Origin: Roseovarius marisflavi
Lineage (GTDB): Bacteria > Pseudomonadota > Alphaproteobacteria > Rhodobacterales > Rhodobacteraceae
Length of the DNA: 64,000 nt
Direction: 5' to 3'
Assembly (NCBI RefSeq): GCF_900142625.1
Contig: NZ_FRBN01000001.1
Location: 248,001 to 312,000, forward strand
Shown: piece by piece, positions 35,486-44,738 of the stretch
How the letters are laid out: each line of letters opens with the position of its first letter
Position numbering within the stretch: the first letter of the stretch is position 1
Notes under the pieces: generated by a model
The model's input: the letters and a program-made list of their open reading frames with translations, nothing else
What the model was told of the DNA's origin: nothing
Database searches by the model: none
Program-made: the position numbers and the translations under genes

Positions 35486-36745
35486 CTAGCTGCGCGCCGC
35501 CCCCAAATGGACAAGCCGCGCGCCGGTTTCGTAAAACAGCGTCTTCAGGGTGCAGAACCTTTCATTATACATATCAACGCCCGGCACCGGCAGTCCGCTT
35601 TCGTCGTCGCTCAGCAAGGCCAGGGCCGCCGCGCGACCAAATACCGTGCCCGGCCCGATACCCCGCCCCGAATAGCCAAAAACCGCAAGCCCCTCGCGCC
35701 CAAGCCGCAAGATACGCGGCAAATGGTCTTGGGTCATGGCGATCTTGCCGCTCCAGGCGTGCTCGATCTCGGAGCCGGCAAGCCGGGGAAAGAGCATGGA
35801 CAGCTTGCGCTCGGCCCAATTGGTATGGGTCACGGCCTCGCTTCCCATGCCGCCAATGATGACGCGCCCGGCCTCGTCGCGGCGGATCGAGGTCATGATA
35901 AGCCCGGTATCCCACGCCCCTTCGCCGCCCGCCAGAATATCACCGGCAAGGTTCGTGCCAAGCGGCTTGGTGGCCAGTTGAAAATACTGCACAACCGGCA
36001 CAGTTGGCATCGACATATGCGCCAGCGGCTGGTGATAGGCATTGGTTGCCACCAAAAGTCGGCGCGCCCGGATCTTGCCAGAGCGGCTTGTGACCACCCA
36101 TTGACCGCCGTGCCGCGCGGCACCGGTGACGGGGCTGTTCTCGTAAATCCGCGCGCCCTGCTCTGCGGCGGCCCGCGCAAGGCCGCGCGCATAGGCCAAT
36201 GGCTGAATCGTACCCGCACGCGCATCAAAGAGTGCGCCGCCAAAAGCCGCGCTCGCGGTGCGTTTGGCCACCTCATCCGCCGCAAGGTATTGCACCGGCG
36301 CGCCGCGCGCCTGCACCTGCGCCAGGCGCGCCTTGAGTTGGGCCTCGCCCTTCGGGGCATGCGCCAGATGCAAGGTGCCCGCGCGCCTTGGTTCGCAGTC
36401 AATCGCGTGGCGCGTGATCACATCAAACACCACATCCGGCGCGCCGCCCAGAACGGTATTGAGATGCTCTCCTGCCGCCGCGCCGAGAGCGCGGCACACG
36501 TCATCGGGCGGCAGCCACAGGCCGGCATTGACCAGCCCCACGTTGCGCCCCGATCCGCCGTGGCCGACGGTGTTGGCCTCAAGCACGGCCACCGTGGCGC
36601 CCTGCCCCGCAGCCGCAAGCGCCGCCGAAAGGCCCGTAAACCCGGCGCCGATAATCACAAGGTCAACGCCAAGGTCGCCCTGAAATCCCGGCGCTTCAAA
36701 GCTTTCCCTGGCGCTCTGCCGCCAAAGATTGCCAAGCCGGCTCAT
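35486..36745 (-). CDS. FAD-dependent amine/amino-acid oxidoreductase (DadA/PuuB-like)
   Basis: 419 residues with the FAD motif VDLVIIGAGFTGLSAALAAA (GAGFTG at 33-38) and the glycine-oxidase-like C-terminus (FGYSGRGIGPGTVFGRAAALAL). Members oxidise the C-N bond of amino acids or amines. The start ATG overlaps the stop of the E1 gene, so the two are co-translated: amino acid oxidised to a 2-oxo acid, then decarboxylated, is a plausible pair. Substrate unknown. Confidence 0.9.
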   Translation of the reverse strand: MSRLGNLWRQSARESFEAPGFQGDLGVDLVIIGAGFTGLSAALAAAGQGATVAVLEANTVGHGGSGRNVGLVNAGLWLPPDDVCRALGAAAGEHLNTVLGGAPDVVFDVITRHAIDCEPRRAGTLHLAHAPKGEAQLKARLAQVQARGAPVQYLAADEVAKRTASAAFGGALFDARAGTIQPLAYARGLARAAAEQGARIYENSPVTGAARHGGQWVVTSRSGKIRARRLLVATNAYHQPLAHMSMPTVPVVQYFQLATKPLGTNLAGDILAGGEGAWDTGLIMTSIRRDEAGRVIIGGMGSEAVTHTNWAERKLSMLFPRLAGSEIEHAWSGKIAMTQDHLPRILRLGREGLAVFGYSGRGIGPGTVFGRAAALALLSDDESGLPVPGVDMYNERFCTLKTLFYETGARLVHLGAARS

Positions 36746-38928
36746 TTGCGCAACATCCGCTCTGCGGCGGCGATGATCGACGCCTTTGACGGCATCGTGA
36801 CGCCATAAGCCGGGCCTGTGGCGATAAAGCTGTCCTCGGCCACCTCGCGCGCCACGGGCACGTCAAGGCGTTCGCCAAAGAGCGCGGCAAGCGCCTCGGC
36901 CTGCCCGCCGGTGCGGCGACATTCATCAACGATCAGGATGCGATCACAGCCCTCAACCGCTGTGAAAAGCGCCTCTTCGGCCAGCGGCGCGATCCAGCGC
37001 AGATCAATGACCCGCACCCCTTCGCCAAGCTCTGCCATCGCCTGATGGCTCAGGTAACAGCCATTGCCATAGGTCACGATTGCAAGTTCGGTGCCTGTGC
37101 CGGTGATGCCCACCTGCCCGAGCGGCGCGCTTGCGTCGGGCCCCGGATAGGCCCGCATCCAGCCGCCATCGCCCGGCGTATTCAAATCGCGCATCGGATA
37201 AAGCGCGATCGGCTCGACCATCACCACGACGCGGGCCTCTTCGCGGGCCAGCCGGACCGCCTCTCGGTACATGAGGACCGCGTCATAACCATTTGAAGGG
37301 CAACCAATAACGATGCCAGGGATGTCGCGCAGAACCGCCAGAGAGTTGTCGTTGTGAAAATGCCCGCCAAAGCCCTTTTGATAGCCAAGGCCCGCGATTC
37401 TTAGCACCATCGGATTGGTAAATTGCCCGTTCGAGAAAAACGAAAGCGTCGCCGCCTCGCCGCGCAACTGATCCTCTGCATTGTGCAGATAGGCCAGAAA
37501 CTGAATTTCCGGCATCGGGATATAGCCGTTCTGCGCCAGCCCCAGCGACAGACCCAGAATGCTTTGCTCGTCCAGCAGGCTGTCGATCATCCGATGCGCG
37601 CCAAAGCGGGATTGCAACCCCTTGGTGATGCCGTAAACCCCGCCTTTGCGGCCAATATCTTCGCCCGCCATGACGATTTCGGGATAATGCAGCATAAGGT
37701 CGCTCAGGCCGAGGTTGATCAGCTTGTTCATCGGCTGTGGCGCCTCAAGCGCACGCATGTCCGACGGGCCGAACGATGCGGCACGCGCCTCCGGGTCGGG
37801 GCCATTGACGCGCGCCAACTCTCGCTTGGGCGGGATGATTGAGGCCATGACATCCGCGGCGCTGCTCAGCTTGGGGCGCTTGATAGCCTCTTGACCCTTG
37901 GATGAGGTTTCATCGAAAACAGACTGATAAAGCTCAAGAATATCCGTTTTCGTAGCGCACCCTTCGGCGATCAGCCGCGCCGCAGTGTAAAGCAACGGAT
38001 CATGCGCCTCACCGGCCTCGATCTCGGCCATCGGGCGATAGGCGGCCTCGACATCCGGCCCCGCATGCCCATAAAGCCGCACGCAGGACATATGCAGAAC
38101 CGCCGGTTTGCGCATGCGGCGGACCCAGTCGGCGGCCTCGCGGGCGGTTGCATATGTCTCGGCCGGATCAAGCCCGTTGCAGGAGAAATACCGCAGGCCG
38201 GGGCGCGATTGCAGGACCGCCGAAACCCAGCCCTCTGGTGATTTAACTGAGATCCCTATGCCATTGTCTTCGCACAGAAAAAGCAAAGGCAGCGGCGCGC
38301 CCTGCCAGCTTGTCCAGCCGGCGCAATTCAGCGCGCCTTGCGCCGTCGAGTGGTTCATCGAGGCGTCGCCGAAGCTACAGAACGCAATCGCATCGGGCGC
38401 ATATTCCGGCGCGGGCGGCGGTGAGCGGCGCATAAGGCCGATGGAATAGGCCGCCCCAACTGCCTTGGGCAGGTGGCTGGCGATGGTCGAGGTTTGCGGC
38501 GGAATGCTCAGGGCCTTGCTGCCCAGAACCTTGTGCCGCCCGCCGCTGATCGGGTCGTCGGCAGAGGCGGTAAAGCTCAGCAGCATGTCCCATATCGGGT
38601 CCTCCCCCGGCACCTGCTGCGCGCGCGCCACCTGAAACGCGCCGTCGCGGTAATGCAAAAACGCCGGATCGGTGGGGCGCAGGGCGCTTGCCACTGCGGC
38701 CACGCCCTCATGCCCGCTTGATCCGATGGTATAAAACCCCTGCCCCTCGGCCTGAAGGCGGCGCGCGACGCGGTCAAGCTGGCGGCTGATGACCTGCGCG
38801 CGAAACAAGGTTAACAGCGCCGCGTGATCAAGCCCGGCCTGCCTCGCCGTGAGCGCAGAAAGCGCGGGCAGATCGCCCGCGCCAACGCGTTTCAGGAAAT
38901 TTTCGTGAACGATTTCTGCGCGATCCAT
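36742..38928 (-). CDS. Fused alpha/beta 2-oxoacid dehydrogenase E1 component
   Basis: 728 residues joining an E1-alpha domain (about 30-370, thiamine diphosphate site GDASMNHSTAQGALN with downstream DNGIGISV) and an E1-beta domain (about 400-728, beginning MNKLINLGLSDLMLHYP, with GEDIGRKGGVYG). Branched-chain or acetoin-type complexes usually use two separate genes, so this is a natural fusion. No E2 or E3 gene is beside it. The next gene on the strand is the coupled FAD oxidase; gcdH lies upstream. Confidence 0.9.
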   Translation of the reverse strand: MDRAEIVHENFLKRVGAGDLPALSALTARQAGLDHAALLTLFRAQVISRQLDRVARRLQAEGQGFYTIGSSGHEGVAAVASALRPTDPAFLHYRDGAFQVARAQQVPGEDPIWDMLLSFTASADDPISGGRHKVLGSKALSIPPQTSTIASHLPKAVGAAYSIGLMRRSPPPAPEYAPDAIAFCSFGDASMNHSTAQGALNCAGWTSWQGAPLPLLFLCEDNGIGISVKSPEGWVSAVLQSRPGLRYFSCNGLDPAETYATAREAADWVRRMRKPAVLHMSCVRLYGHAGPDVEAAYRPMAEIEAGEAHDPLLYTAARLIAEGCATKTDILELYQSVFDETSSKGQEAIKRPKLSSAADVMASIIPPKRELARVNGPDPEARAASFGPSDMRALEAPQPMNKLINLGLSDLMLHYPEIVMAGEDIGRKGGVYGITKGLQSRFGAHRMIDSLLDEQSILGLSLGLAQNGYIPMPEIQFLAYLHNAEDQLRGEAATLSFFSNGQFTNPMVLRIAGLGYQKGFGGHFHNDNSLAVLRDIPGIVIGCPSNGYDAVLMYREAVRLAREEARVVVMVEPIALYPMRDLNTPGDGGWMRAYPGPDASAPLGQVGITGTGTELAIVTYGNGCYLSHQAMAELGEGVRVIDLRWIAPLAEEALFTAVEGCDRILIVDECRRTGGQAEALAALFGERLDVPVAREVAEDSFIATGPAYGVTMPSKASIIAAAERMLRK

Positions 38929-38967
38929 GAAAGCCCTATGCCAAAGGTTTTCGCCGACTGTGCATGC

Positions 38968-40191
38968 TTAAAAGAACGCCTGCAAGCCGGTTTGCGCCCG
39001 TCCGAGGATGAGGGCGTGAACATCATGCGTGCCCTCGTAGGTGTTCACGGTTTCAAGGTTCACCATATGCCGGATCACCTGGAATTCTTCGGAAATGCCA
39101 TTGCCGCCATGCATGTCGCGGGCGTGACGCGCAATTTCAAGCGCCTTGCCGCAGTTGTTGCGCTTGATCATCGAGATCATCTCGGGCGCGGCATTGGCCT
39201 CGTCCATCAAACGGCCAACCCGCAGGGCGGCCTGAAGGCCAAGCGTGATTTCGGTCTGCATATTGGCAAGCTTGAGCTGGAACAGCTGGGTTTGCGCCAG
39301 CGGCCGGTTGAATTGACGCCGGTCCAGCCCGTATTGCCGCGAGGCATGCCAGCAGAACTCTGCCGCGCCCATCACGCCCCAGGCGATGCCGTAACGCGCC
39401 CGGTTCAAACATCCAAAGGGCCCTTTAAGCCCTTGAACATTCGGCAAAAGAGCCTCTTCGCCAACCTCGACGCCCTCCATCACGATTTCGCCTGTGACAG
39501 AAGCACGCAACGACAGCTTGCCGCCCACTTTCGGCGCGCTCAGCCCCATCATGCCCTTTTCGAGGACAAAGCCGCGAATCTTGCCGTCATGCGCCTCGGA
39601 TTTCGCCCAGATGACGAACACATCGGCGATCGGGCTATTGGAAATCCACATCTTGGTGCCGGTGATGCGGTATCCGGTCGCGGTTTTCTCGGCGCGGGTC
39701 TTCATACCAGCGGGGTCCGACCCGGCATCGGGTTCGGTCAGGCCGAAACAACCGATCAATTCACCTTTTGCCAGCCCCGGCAGGTACTTACGTCGCTGTT
39801 CTTCGCTGCCATAGGCATAGATCGGATACATCACAAGGCTGGATTGAACGCTCATCATGCTGCGATAGCCGGAATCGACCCGCTCGATTTCACGCGCAAC
39901 AAGGCCATAGGTGACATAATTCGCGCCAAGCCCGCCGTATTCTTCGGGGATGGTCGTGCCCAAAAGGCCCATATCGCCCATCTCGCGGAAAATACCGGGG
40001 TCGACCCGTTCTTCGCGATAGGCGTCGATCACCCGTGGTTGCAACGTTTCCTGGGCAAAGCTGCGCGCGCTTTCGGCGATCATCCGCTCTTCTTCACTTA
40101 GCTGATCGGCGAGGCGGAACGGGTCGGCCCAGTCAAAGCTGTTGAGATCCGGTGCATCCTTGGCGCGCAAGACGCGCGTGTTGGCGTTCAT
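38968..40191 (-). CDS. gcdH: Glutaryl-CoA dehydrogenase
   Basis: 407 residues. It is an acyl-CoA dehydrogenase with the GCDH features: [14 protein letters not shown] (substrate arginine), [32 protein letters not shown] and catalytic Glu386 in [12 protein letters not shown]. It oxidises and decarboxylates glutaryl-CoA to crotonyl-CoA at the end of lysine and tryptophan breakdown. It is divergent from a LysR regulator, as gcdH-gcdR often is. Possibly co-transcribed with the E1 gene 39 bases downstream. Confidence 0.94.
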   Translation of the reverse strand: MNANTRVLRAKDAPDLNSFDWADPFRLADQLSEEERMIAESARSFAQETLQPRVIDAYREERVDPGIFREMGDMGLLGTTIPEEYGGLGANYVTYGLVAREIERVDSGYRSMMSVQSSLVMYPIYAYGSEEQRRKYLPGLAKGELIGCFGLTEPDAGSDPAGMKTRAEKTATGYRITGTKMWISNSPIADVFVIWAKSEAHDGKIRGFVLEKGMMGLSAPKVGGKLSLRASVTGEIVMEGVEVGEEALLPNVQGLKGPFGCLNRARYGIAWGVMGAAEFCWHASRQYGLDRRQFNRPLAQTQLFQLKLANMQTEITLGLQAALRVGRLMDEANAAPEMISMIKRNNCGKALEIARHARDMHGGNGISEEFQVIRHMVNLETVNTYEGTHDVHALILGRAQTGLQAFF

Positions 40192-40249
40192 GGGGATATC
40201 CTTATGAGTTTTTTTCAGGTTGCGGGCAGACTACACTGGTAAAACCGCA

Positions 40250-40264
40250 TATAATATCGATATT
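40250..40264. promoter_or_regulatory. Divergent gcdH/LysR promoter with palindrome
   Basis: AATATCGATATT (40253-40264) is a perfect 12-base palindrome overlapping a consensus TATAAT (40250-40255), which serves as a plausible -10 for the LysR gene. Placed between two divergent genes, it is a candidate LysR operator. Confidence 0.45.
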
Positions 40265-40294
40265 TACACATGAACCCATGAGTAAAGAGCAAGT

Positions 40295-41206
40295 ATGAAC
40301 CCGCCCCGCCGTTTTCTGCCCTCGATCGCCTCGCTGCGCGCGCTTGAGGCGCTTGATCGCCTTGGCAGTGCAACCGCGGTCGCCCAAGAGCTGGCGCAAA
40401 CGCAAAGTGCGGTCAGCAGGCAGTTGAAAACATTGGAAGAACAGCTTGGCGTGACCCTTGTTATCCGCGAGGGGCGCAGCCTTATTTTGACGCCCGAGGC
40501 GGCGGATTACGCCGATAAAATCCGGGGGGCCTTGCAGCAGATCACCCAAGCCTCGCTCAAGCTTACGGTCAACCCGGTCGGTGGAAGCCTGACCCTTGCC
40601 ATCTTGCCCACCTTCGGCATGCGGTGGCTGGTGCCGCGTCTGGCAGATTTTGCGCGCCTGCACCCCGAGGTGACGATCAACCTCTCGACCCGTCTCAAAC
40701 CGTTTAACTTTGCCAGCGAACCTTTTGATGCAGCTATACATTTCGGGGAACCGGATTGGTCCGATACGCAGGCGCTGCGGCTCAAGACCGAGGCGGTTTT
40801 GCCGGTCTGCACGCCCGAGTTTCTGGCCGGGCGGGCGCCGATCACGGGGGCCGCTGATCTTTTGAACCTGCCGCTTTTGCATATCGAGACCCGGCCACAG
40901 GCCTGGGCGGCATGGCTGGCGGCGCATGGGGTGACCAACCAACAGGTCACCGGCACGATCTATGACCAATTCGCAACCATTACCCAGGCGGCATTGCATG
41001 GCCTTGGTGTGGCACTCTTGCCCGATTATCTGGCCGAACAGGATCTTGCGACGGGTCGGCTGGTCTGTGCCTGGGGCGGGGCGGCGCAGACGCCGGGGGC
41101 CTATTACCTTGTCTGGCCCCTGCGCAACGCGCGCGATCCGGCCTTGTTGAAGTTTCGCGACTGGCTCGCCGGTCAGGCCGAGGATGAAGACCCCCTGCCC
41201 CGATAG
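40295..41206 (+). CDS. LysR-family regulator (GcdR/GcvA type)
   Basis: 303 residues with an N-terminal HTH of the GcvA type (FLPSIASLRALEALDRLGSA, then QTQSAVSRQLKTLEEQLGV). The C-terminal effector domain is complete (DAAIHFGEPDW, GVALLPDYLAEQDLA). Its divergent place beside gcdH makes glutarate or a lysine breakdown product a likely inducer (inference). It converges on phoB, which ends 9 bases away. Confidence 0.9.
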   Translation: MNPPRRFLPSIASLRALEALDRLGSATAVAQELAQTQSAVSRQLKTLEEQLGVTLVIREGRSLILTPEAADYADKIRGALQQITQASLKLTVNPVGGSLTLAILPTFGMRWLVPRLADFARLHPEVTINLSTRLKPFNFASEPFDAAIHFGEPDWSDTQALRLKTEAVLPVCTPEFLAGRAPITGAADLLNLPLLHIETRPQAWAAWLAAHGVTNQQVTGTIYDQFATITQAALHGLGVALLPDYLAEQDLATGRLVCAWGGAAQTPGAYYLVWPLRNARDPALLKFRDWLAGQAEDEDPLPR

Positions 41207-41215
41207 GCCAATCGC

Positions 41216-41905
41216 CTAGCCAAGGGCATAGCCCGCGCCGCGCACCGTGCGCAACGGATCATCGCCGCCATATTGGCAGAGCGCCTTGCGCAGCCGCCCG
41301 ATATGCACGTCGACGGTGCGCGTATCCACATAGATATCGCGCCCCCAGACCCGATCCAGAAGCTGGTCGCGCGACCAGACCCGCCCCGGCTTTTCCATGA
41401 AGGTCGACAAAAGGCGAAACTCGGTCGGCCCCAATTTGAGCGCGTGATCGCCTCGCGTCACCCGGTGGGTTTCGGCATCAAGCACGATATCCTGGTATTC
41501 AAGCCGTTCGCCCACGGTCGCCGGGCGCGTGCGGCGCAGTTGCGCGCGCACCCGTGCCAAAAGCTCGACCACCGAATAGGGTTTGACCATGTAATCATCG
41601 GCCCCGGTTTCCAGGCCGCGCACAAGATCAACCTCTTCCGAGCGCGCCGAGAGCATGATGATCGGAATGGCGCGGGTCTCAGATCGGGTCTTGAGCTGGC
41701 GGCAGACCTCGATCCCCGACACATTCGGCATCATCCAGTCGAGAACGATGATGTCAGGCGGGGTTTCGGCGACGATCAAGAGCGCCTCTTCGCCATTGCT
41801 GGCGGTGAGTACGCGAAATCCGTCGGCCTCAAGGTTATAGCTCAGAACCTCGCGCTGTGCGGGTTCGTCTTCGACCAAAAGAACGGTGGGCTGATCGGCG
41901 GCCAT
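41216..41905 (-). CDS. phoB: Phosphate regulon response regulator PhoB
   Basis: 229 residues. The receiver domain has the phosphoacceptor Asp56 in IIVLDWMMPN and the acidic pair Glu12/Asp13. The C-terminal winged helix contains RDQLLDRVWGRDIYVDTRTV then DVHIGRLRKAL, matching OmpR/PhoB DNA binding. It binds Pho boxes under phosphate limitation; one is visible at 47305-47344. It is the last gene of the pst-phoU-phoB run. Confidence 0.97.
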   Translation of the reverse strand: MAADQPTVLLVEDEPAQREVLSYNLEADGFRVLTASNGEEALLIVAETPPDIIVLDWMMPNVSGIEVCRQLKTRSETRAIPIIMLSARSEEVDLVRGLETGADDYMVKPYSVVELLARVRAQLRRTRPATVGERLEYQDIVLDAETHRVTRGDHALKLGPTEFRLLSTFMEKPGRVWSRDQLLDRVWGRDIYVDTRTVDVHIGRLRKALCQYGGDDPLRTVRGAGYALG

Positions 41906-41922
41906 GGGGCTGGCTCTCCAGT

Positions 41923-42642
41923 TCAGGACGTGGGGGAAATTGACGCATTTGTCGAGGTCTGATCGCCTTTGGGGCGTGGGTCATCGGGCATCGCGCCAGA
42001 GACCAGATAAATCACCTGTTCGGCAATCGAGGTCACATGATCGCCCATCCGTTCGGTGTTCTTGGCGATGAAATGCAGGTGCATGCAGGCGGTGATATTG
42101 CGCGGGTCTTCCATCATGAAGGTCAGGAATTCCCGGAAAATCGCGTTGTACATCTGATCGACGTCCTGATCGCGCTGCATCACCTCATGGGCGAGGTTGA
42201 TGTCGCGCTGAATATAGGCGTCAAGCGCGTCCTTGAGCATCGCTTCGACCTCGCGCGCCATCCGGCGCAGCGCCGCAGGCGAGCCGCTGACCGGCGACAT
42301 CTGGGCCAGGATCGAGGTCCGCTTGGCCATGTTCTTGGCATAATCGCCGATCCGCTCAAGGTTGGCCGAGATCTTCATCACCGACAGCACAAGGCGCAGG
42401 TCACCGGCCGTGGGCGCGCGCAGGGCGATCACGCGGGCCGCCTCTTCGTTGATCTCTTCTTCGAGGATGTCGATCGCCTTGTCGCGACCGCGCACCTCTT
42501 CGGCAAGCTCTTCGTCGCGGGTTTCGAGCGAGCGGGCGGCGTCGCTGATGGCGCGTTCCACCAGCCCACCCATCTTCATGATCCGGGCCTGAATGGTTTC
42601 AAGATCGCGGTCAAAAGCCGAGGCAATATGTTGATTTGACAT
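41923..42642 (-). CDS. phoU: Phosphate signalling protein PhoU
   Basis: 239 residues of helical PhoU repeats: the acidic motif DKAIDILEEEINEEAARVIA in the first half and AKNTERMGDHVTSIAEQVI in the second. It links the Pst transporter to PhoR and represses the regulon when phosphate is high. It sits between pstB and phoB on the same strand. Confidence 0.97.
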   Translation of the reverse strand: MSNQHIASAFDRDLETIQARIMKMGGLVERAISDAARSLETRDEELAEEVRGRDKAIDILEEEINEEAARVIALRAPTAGDLRLVLSVMKISANLERIGDYAKNMAKRTSILAQMSPVSGSPAALRRMAREVEAMLKDALDAYIQRDINLAHEVMQRDQDVDQMYNAIFREFLTFMMEDPRNITACMHLHFIAKNTERMGDHVTSIAEQVIYLVSGAMPDDPRPKGDQTSTNASISPTS

Positions 42643-42653
42643 GGATTTCGTCC

Positions 42654-43451
42654 TTAGCCGATGCGCCCGGTGATGTAGCTTTCGGTGCGTTCATCGCTGG
42701 GGTTTGTGAAAATATGGCTGGTCTCGCCGAACTCGACCAGATGACCAAGGTGGAAAAAGGCGGTTCTCTGGCTGACGCGGGCGGCCTGTTGCATCGAATG
42801 GGTGACGATGACCACGGAATAGTCCTGGCGCAGCTCGTCAATCAGCTCTTCGACCTGAGCGGTGGCAATCGGGTCAAGCGCCGAACAGGGCTCGTCCATC
42901 AACAGAACTTCGGGGGCGGTCGCCACGGCGCGGGCGATGCAAAGCCGCTGTTGCTGGCCACCTGAAAGGCCGGTGCCGGGTGAGTCGAGCCGGTCCTTGG
43001 CCTCGTCCCATAGCGCGGCGCGGCGCAGGGATTTTTCGACGATCACGTCAAGATCGGCGCGGGTGTTGGCAAGCCCGTGAATGCGCGGCCCATAGGCGAC
43101 ATTGTCATAGATCGACTTGGGAAACGGATTGGGTTTCTGAAACACCATGCCGACCTTGGCGCGCAATTGCACCGGGTCGATCGAGCGGTCATAGATGTCC
43201 TGCCCGTCAAGGCGGATCTCGCCGGTCACGCGACAGATCGGAATGGTGTCGTTCATGCGGTTGAGACAGCGCAGGAAGGTGGATTTGCCACAGCCCGACG
43301 GCCCGATAAAGGCGGTCACGGTCTTGTCGAGGATATCGACATTGACGCCTTTGATCGCCTCGGCGTCATCATAATACACATGCACATCGCGGGCGGTAAA
43401 TTTGAGGGTGTCACTGGTCACGGTCTTCTCCGGCGTTTGCGTATCAAACAT
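42654..43451 (-). CDS. pstB: Phosphate ABC transporter ATPase PstB
   Basis: 265 residues from ATG 43451, preceded by GAAGGA. Walker A GPSGCGKS lies at 50-57, the signature [14 protein letters not shown] is intact and Walker B is [12 protein letters not shown]. The PstB-specific [20 protein letters not shown] segment is present. It powers high-affinity phosphate import with PstC and PstA. Confidence 0.98.
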   Translation of the reverse strand: MFDTQTPEKTVTSDTLKFTARDVHVYYDDAEAIKGVNVDILDKTVTAFIGPSGCGKSTFLRCLNRMNDTIPICRVTGEIRLDGQDIYDRSIDPVQLRAKVGMVFQKPNPFPKSIYDNVAYGPRIHGLANTRADLDVIVEKSLRRAALWDEAKDRLDSPGTGLSGGQQQRLCIARAVATAPEVLLMDEPCSALDPIATAQVEELIDELRQDYSVVIVTHSMQQAARVSQRTAFFHLGHLVEFGETSHIFTNPSDERTESYITGRIG

Positions 43452-43465
43452 CTGTCTGTCCTTCT

Positions 43466-44728
43466 TTACCATTTTCGCTCGAACTTGCTGCGCAGATAAA
43501 TGGCGATGGCGTTCATGGTGATGAGAAAGGTCAAGAGCACCAGAATGGCGGCGGAGGTGCGGCTTACAAAGCCGCGTTCGGGGCTGTCGGCCCAGATAAA
43601 GATCTGGGTCGGCAAGGCGGTCGCGCTATCGAGCGGCGAATCCGGCGCCGAGGTGATAAAGGCGTTCATCCCGATCAGCAAAAGCGGCGCGGTTTCGCCA
43701 AGCGCTTGTGCAAGGCCGATGATGGTGCCGGTCAGGATACCGGGCATCGCCAGCGGCAAAACATGGCCAAACACCACCTGATGCTTTGAGGCCCCTACCC
43801 CAAGTGCCGCCTCGCGGATCGAGGGCGGCACCGCCTTGAGAGCGGCGCGCGTCGCGATGATGATCGTCGGCAGCGTCATGAGCGCCAGCGTCATCCCGCC
43901 CACAAGCGGCGCCGAGCGCGGCATGCCCATCCAGCCGATGAACACCGCCAGGGCCAGCAGGCCAAACACCACCGAGGGCACCGCCGCGAGGTTGTTGATA
44001 TTGACCTCGATGAAATCGCTCAGCCGGTTGCGCGGGGCAAATTCCTCAAGATAGATCGCGGCCCCTATGCCAAGCGGAAACGAGATCACGAAACAGACCA
44101 GAAGCGCCCAGAAGCTTCCCATAAGCGCGCCCTTGAGGCCGGCCAGTTCGGGAAAGCGGCTATCGGTATTGCTGATCAACCCCCAGTTCAGGGGTTGCGA
44201 AATCGCCCCGGCCTGATCCAGCGTGTCGAACCAGCCGATTTCGCGGTCGCTGACGCGGCGCTGTGTCTCGGGGGTGTCGCGCTTGACCAGATCCTTGGCC
44301 AGCTGATCGAAGGGATCAGAGGTCGGCACCGTCATGGTGATGCTCTGCCCGATCAGGCCTGGGTCGGCGACGATGCGGTCGCGCAGCGTAAACTGCGCAC
44401 CATTGGAGAAAATCCCCTCAAGCGCCTTCTCATCGGCCCTCCCGCTGACGTCCGGAAAATAGGTCTTGAGACTGGCCAAAAGCACATCGTCAAAGCCGCC
44501 ACGCGGCAGGCGCTCGGGCTTGATCTCGGCGGGGTCTACAAACACCTCCACCGTGACATGGGTCTGGGTAAACGCCTTGTAGCCAGAGCTGACTAGAGAC
44601 GAGACCAGAATGAACAGCATCAGCGCCGCAAAGCCGATGGCGGCCATGCCAAAGCCCTTGATCATCGTCTGATGGCGGTTGCGCCGGTTGAGGTGGCTGC
44701 GCACGCTCTGTGATGAGAGATCGGTCAT
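43466..44728 (-). CDS. pstA: Phosphate ABC transporter permease PstA
   Basis: 420 residues from ATG 44728, which has AAGGA at the right distance. Another ATG at 44746 overlaps the pstC stop. It is longer than E. coli PstA (about 296) because of a soluble insert, roughly 60-200, before the permease core, seen in many alphaproteobacterial versions. The EAA-like loop [20 protein letters not shown] is present. It pairs with PstC. Confidence 0.95.
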   Translation of the reverse strand: MTDLSSQSVRSHLNRRNRHQTMIKGFGMAAIGFAALMLFILVSSLVSSGYKAFTQTHVTVEVFVDPAEIKPERLPRGGFDDVLLASLKTYFPDVSGRADEKALEGIFSNGAQFTLRDRIVADPGLIGQSITMTVPTSDPFDQLAKDLVKRDTPETQRRVSDREIGWFDTLDQAGAISQPLNWGLISNTDSRFPELAGLKGALMGSFWALLVCFVISFPLGIGAAIYLEEFAPRNRLSDFIEVNINNLAAVPSVVFGLLALAVFIGWMGMPRSAPLVGGMTLALMTLPTIIIATRAALKAVPPSIREAALGVGASKHQVVFGHVLPLAMPGILTGTIIGLAQALGETAPLLLIGMNAFITSAPDSPLDSATALPTQIFIWADSPERGFVSRTSAAILVLLTFLITMNAIAIYLRSKFERKW

Positions 44729-44738
44729 CGCGGGGTCC

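Noticed and set aside
38824-40101. 425-codon plus-strand frame opposite gcdH
   Set aside because: gcdH has its full active site; no independent start signal or domain in the antisense frame.
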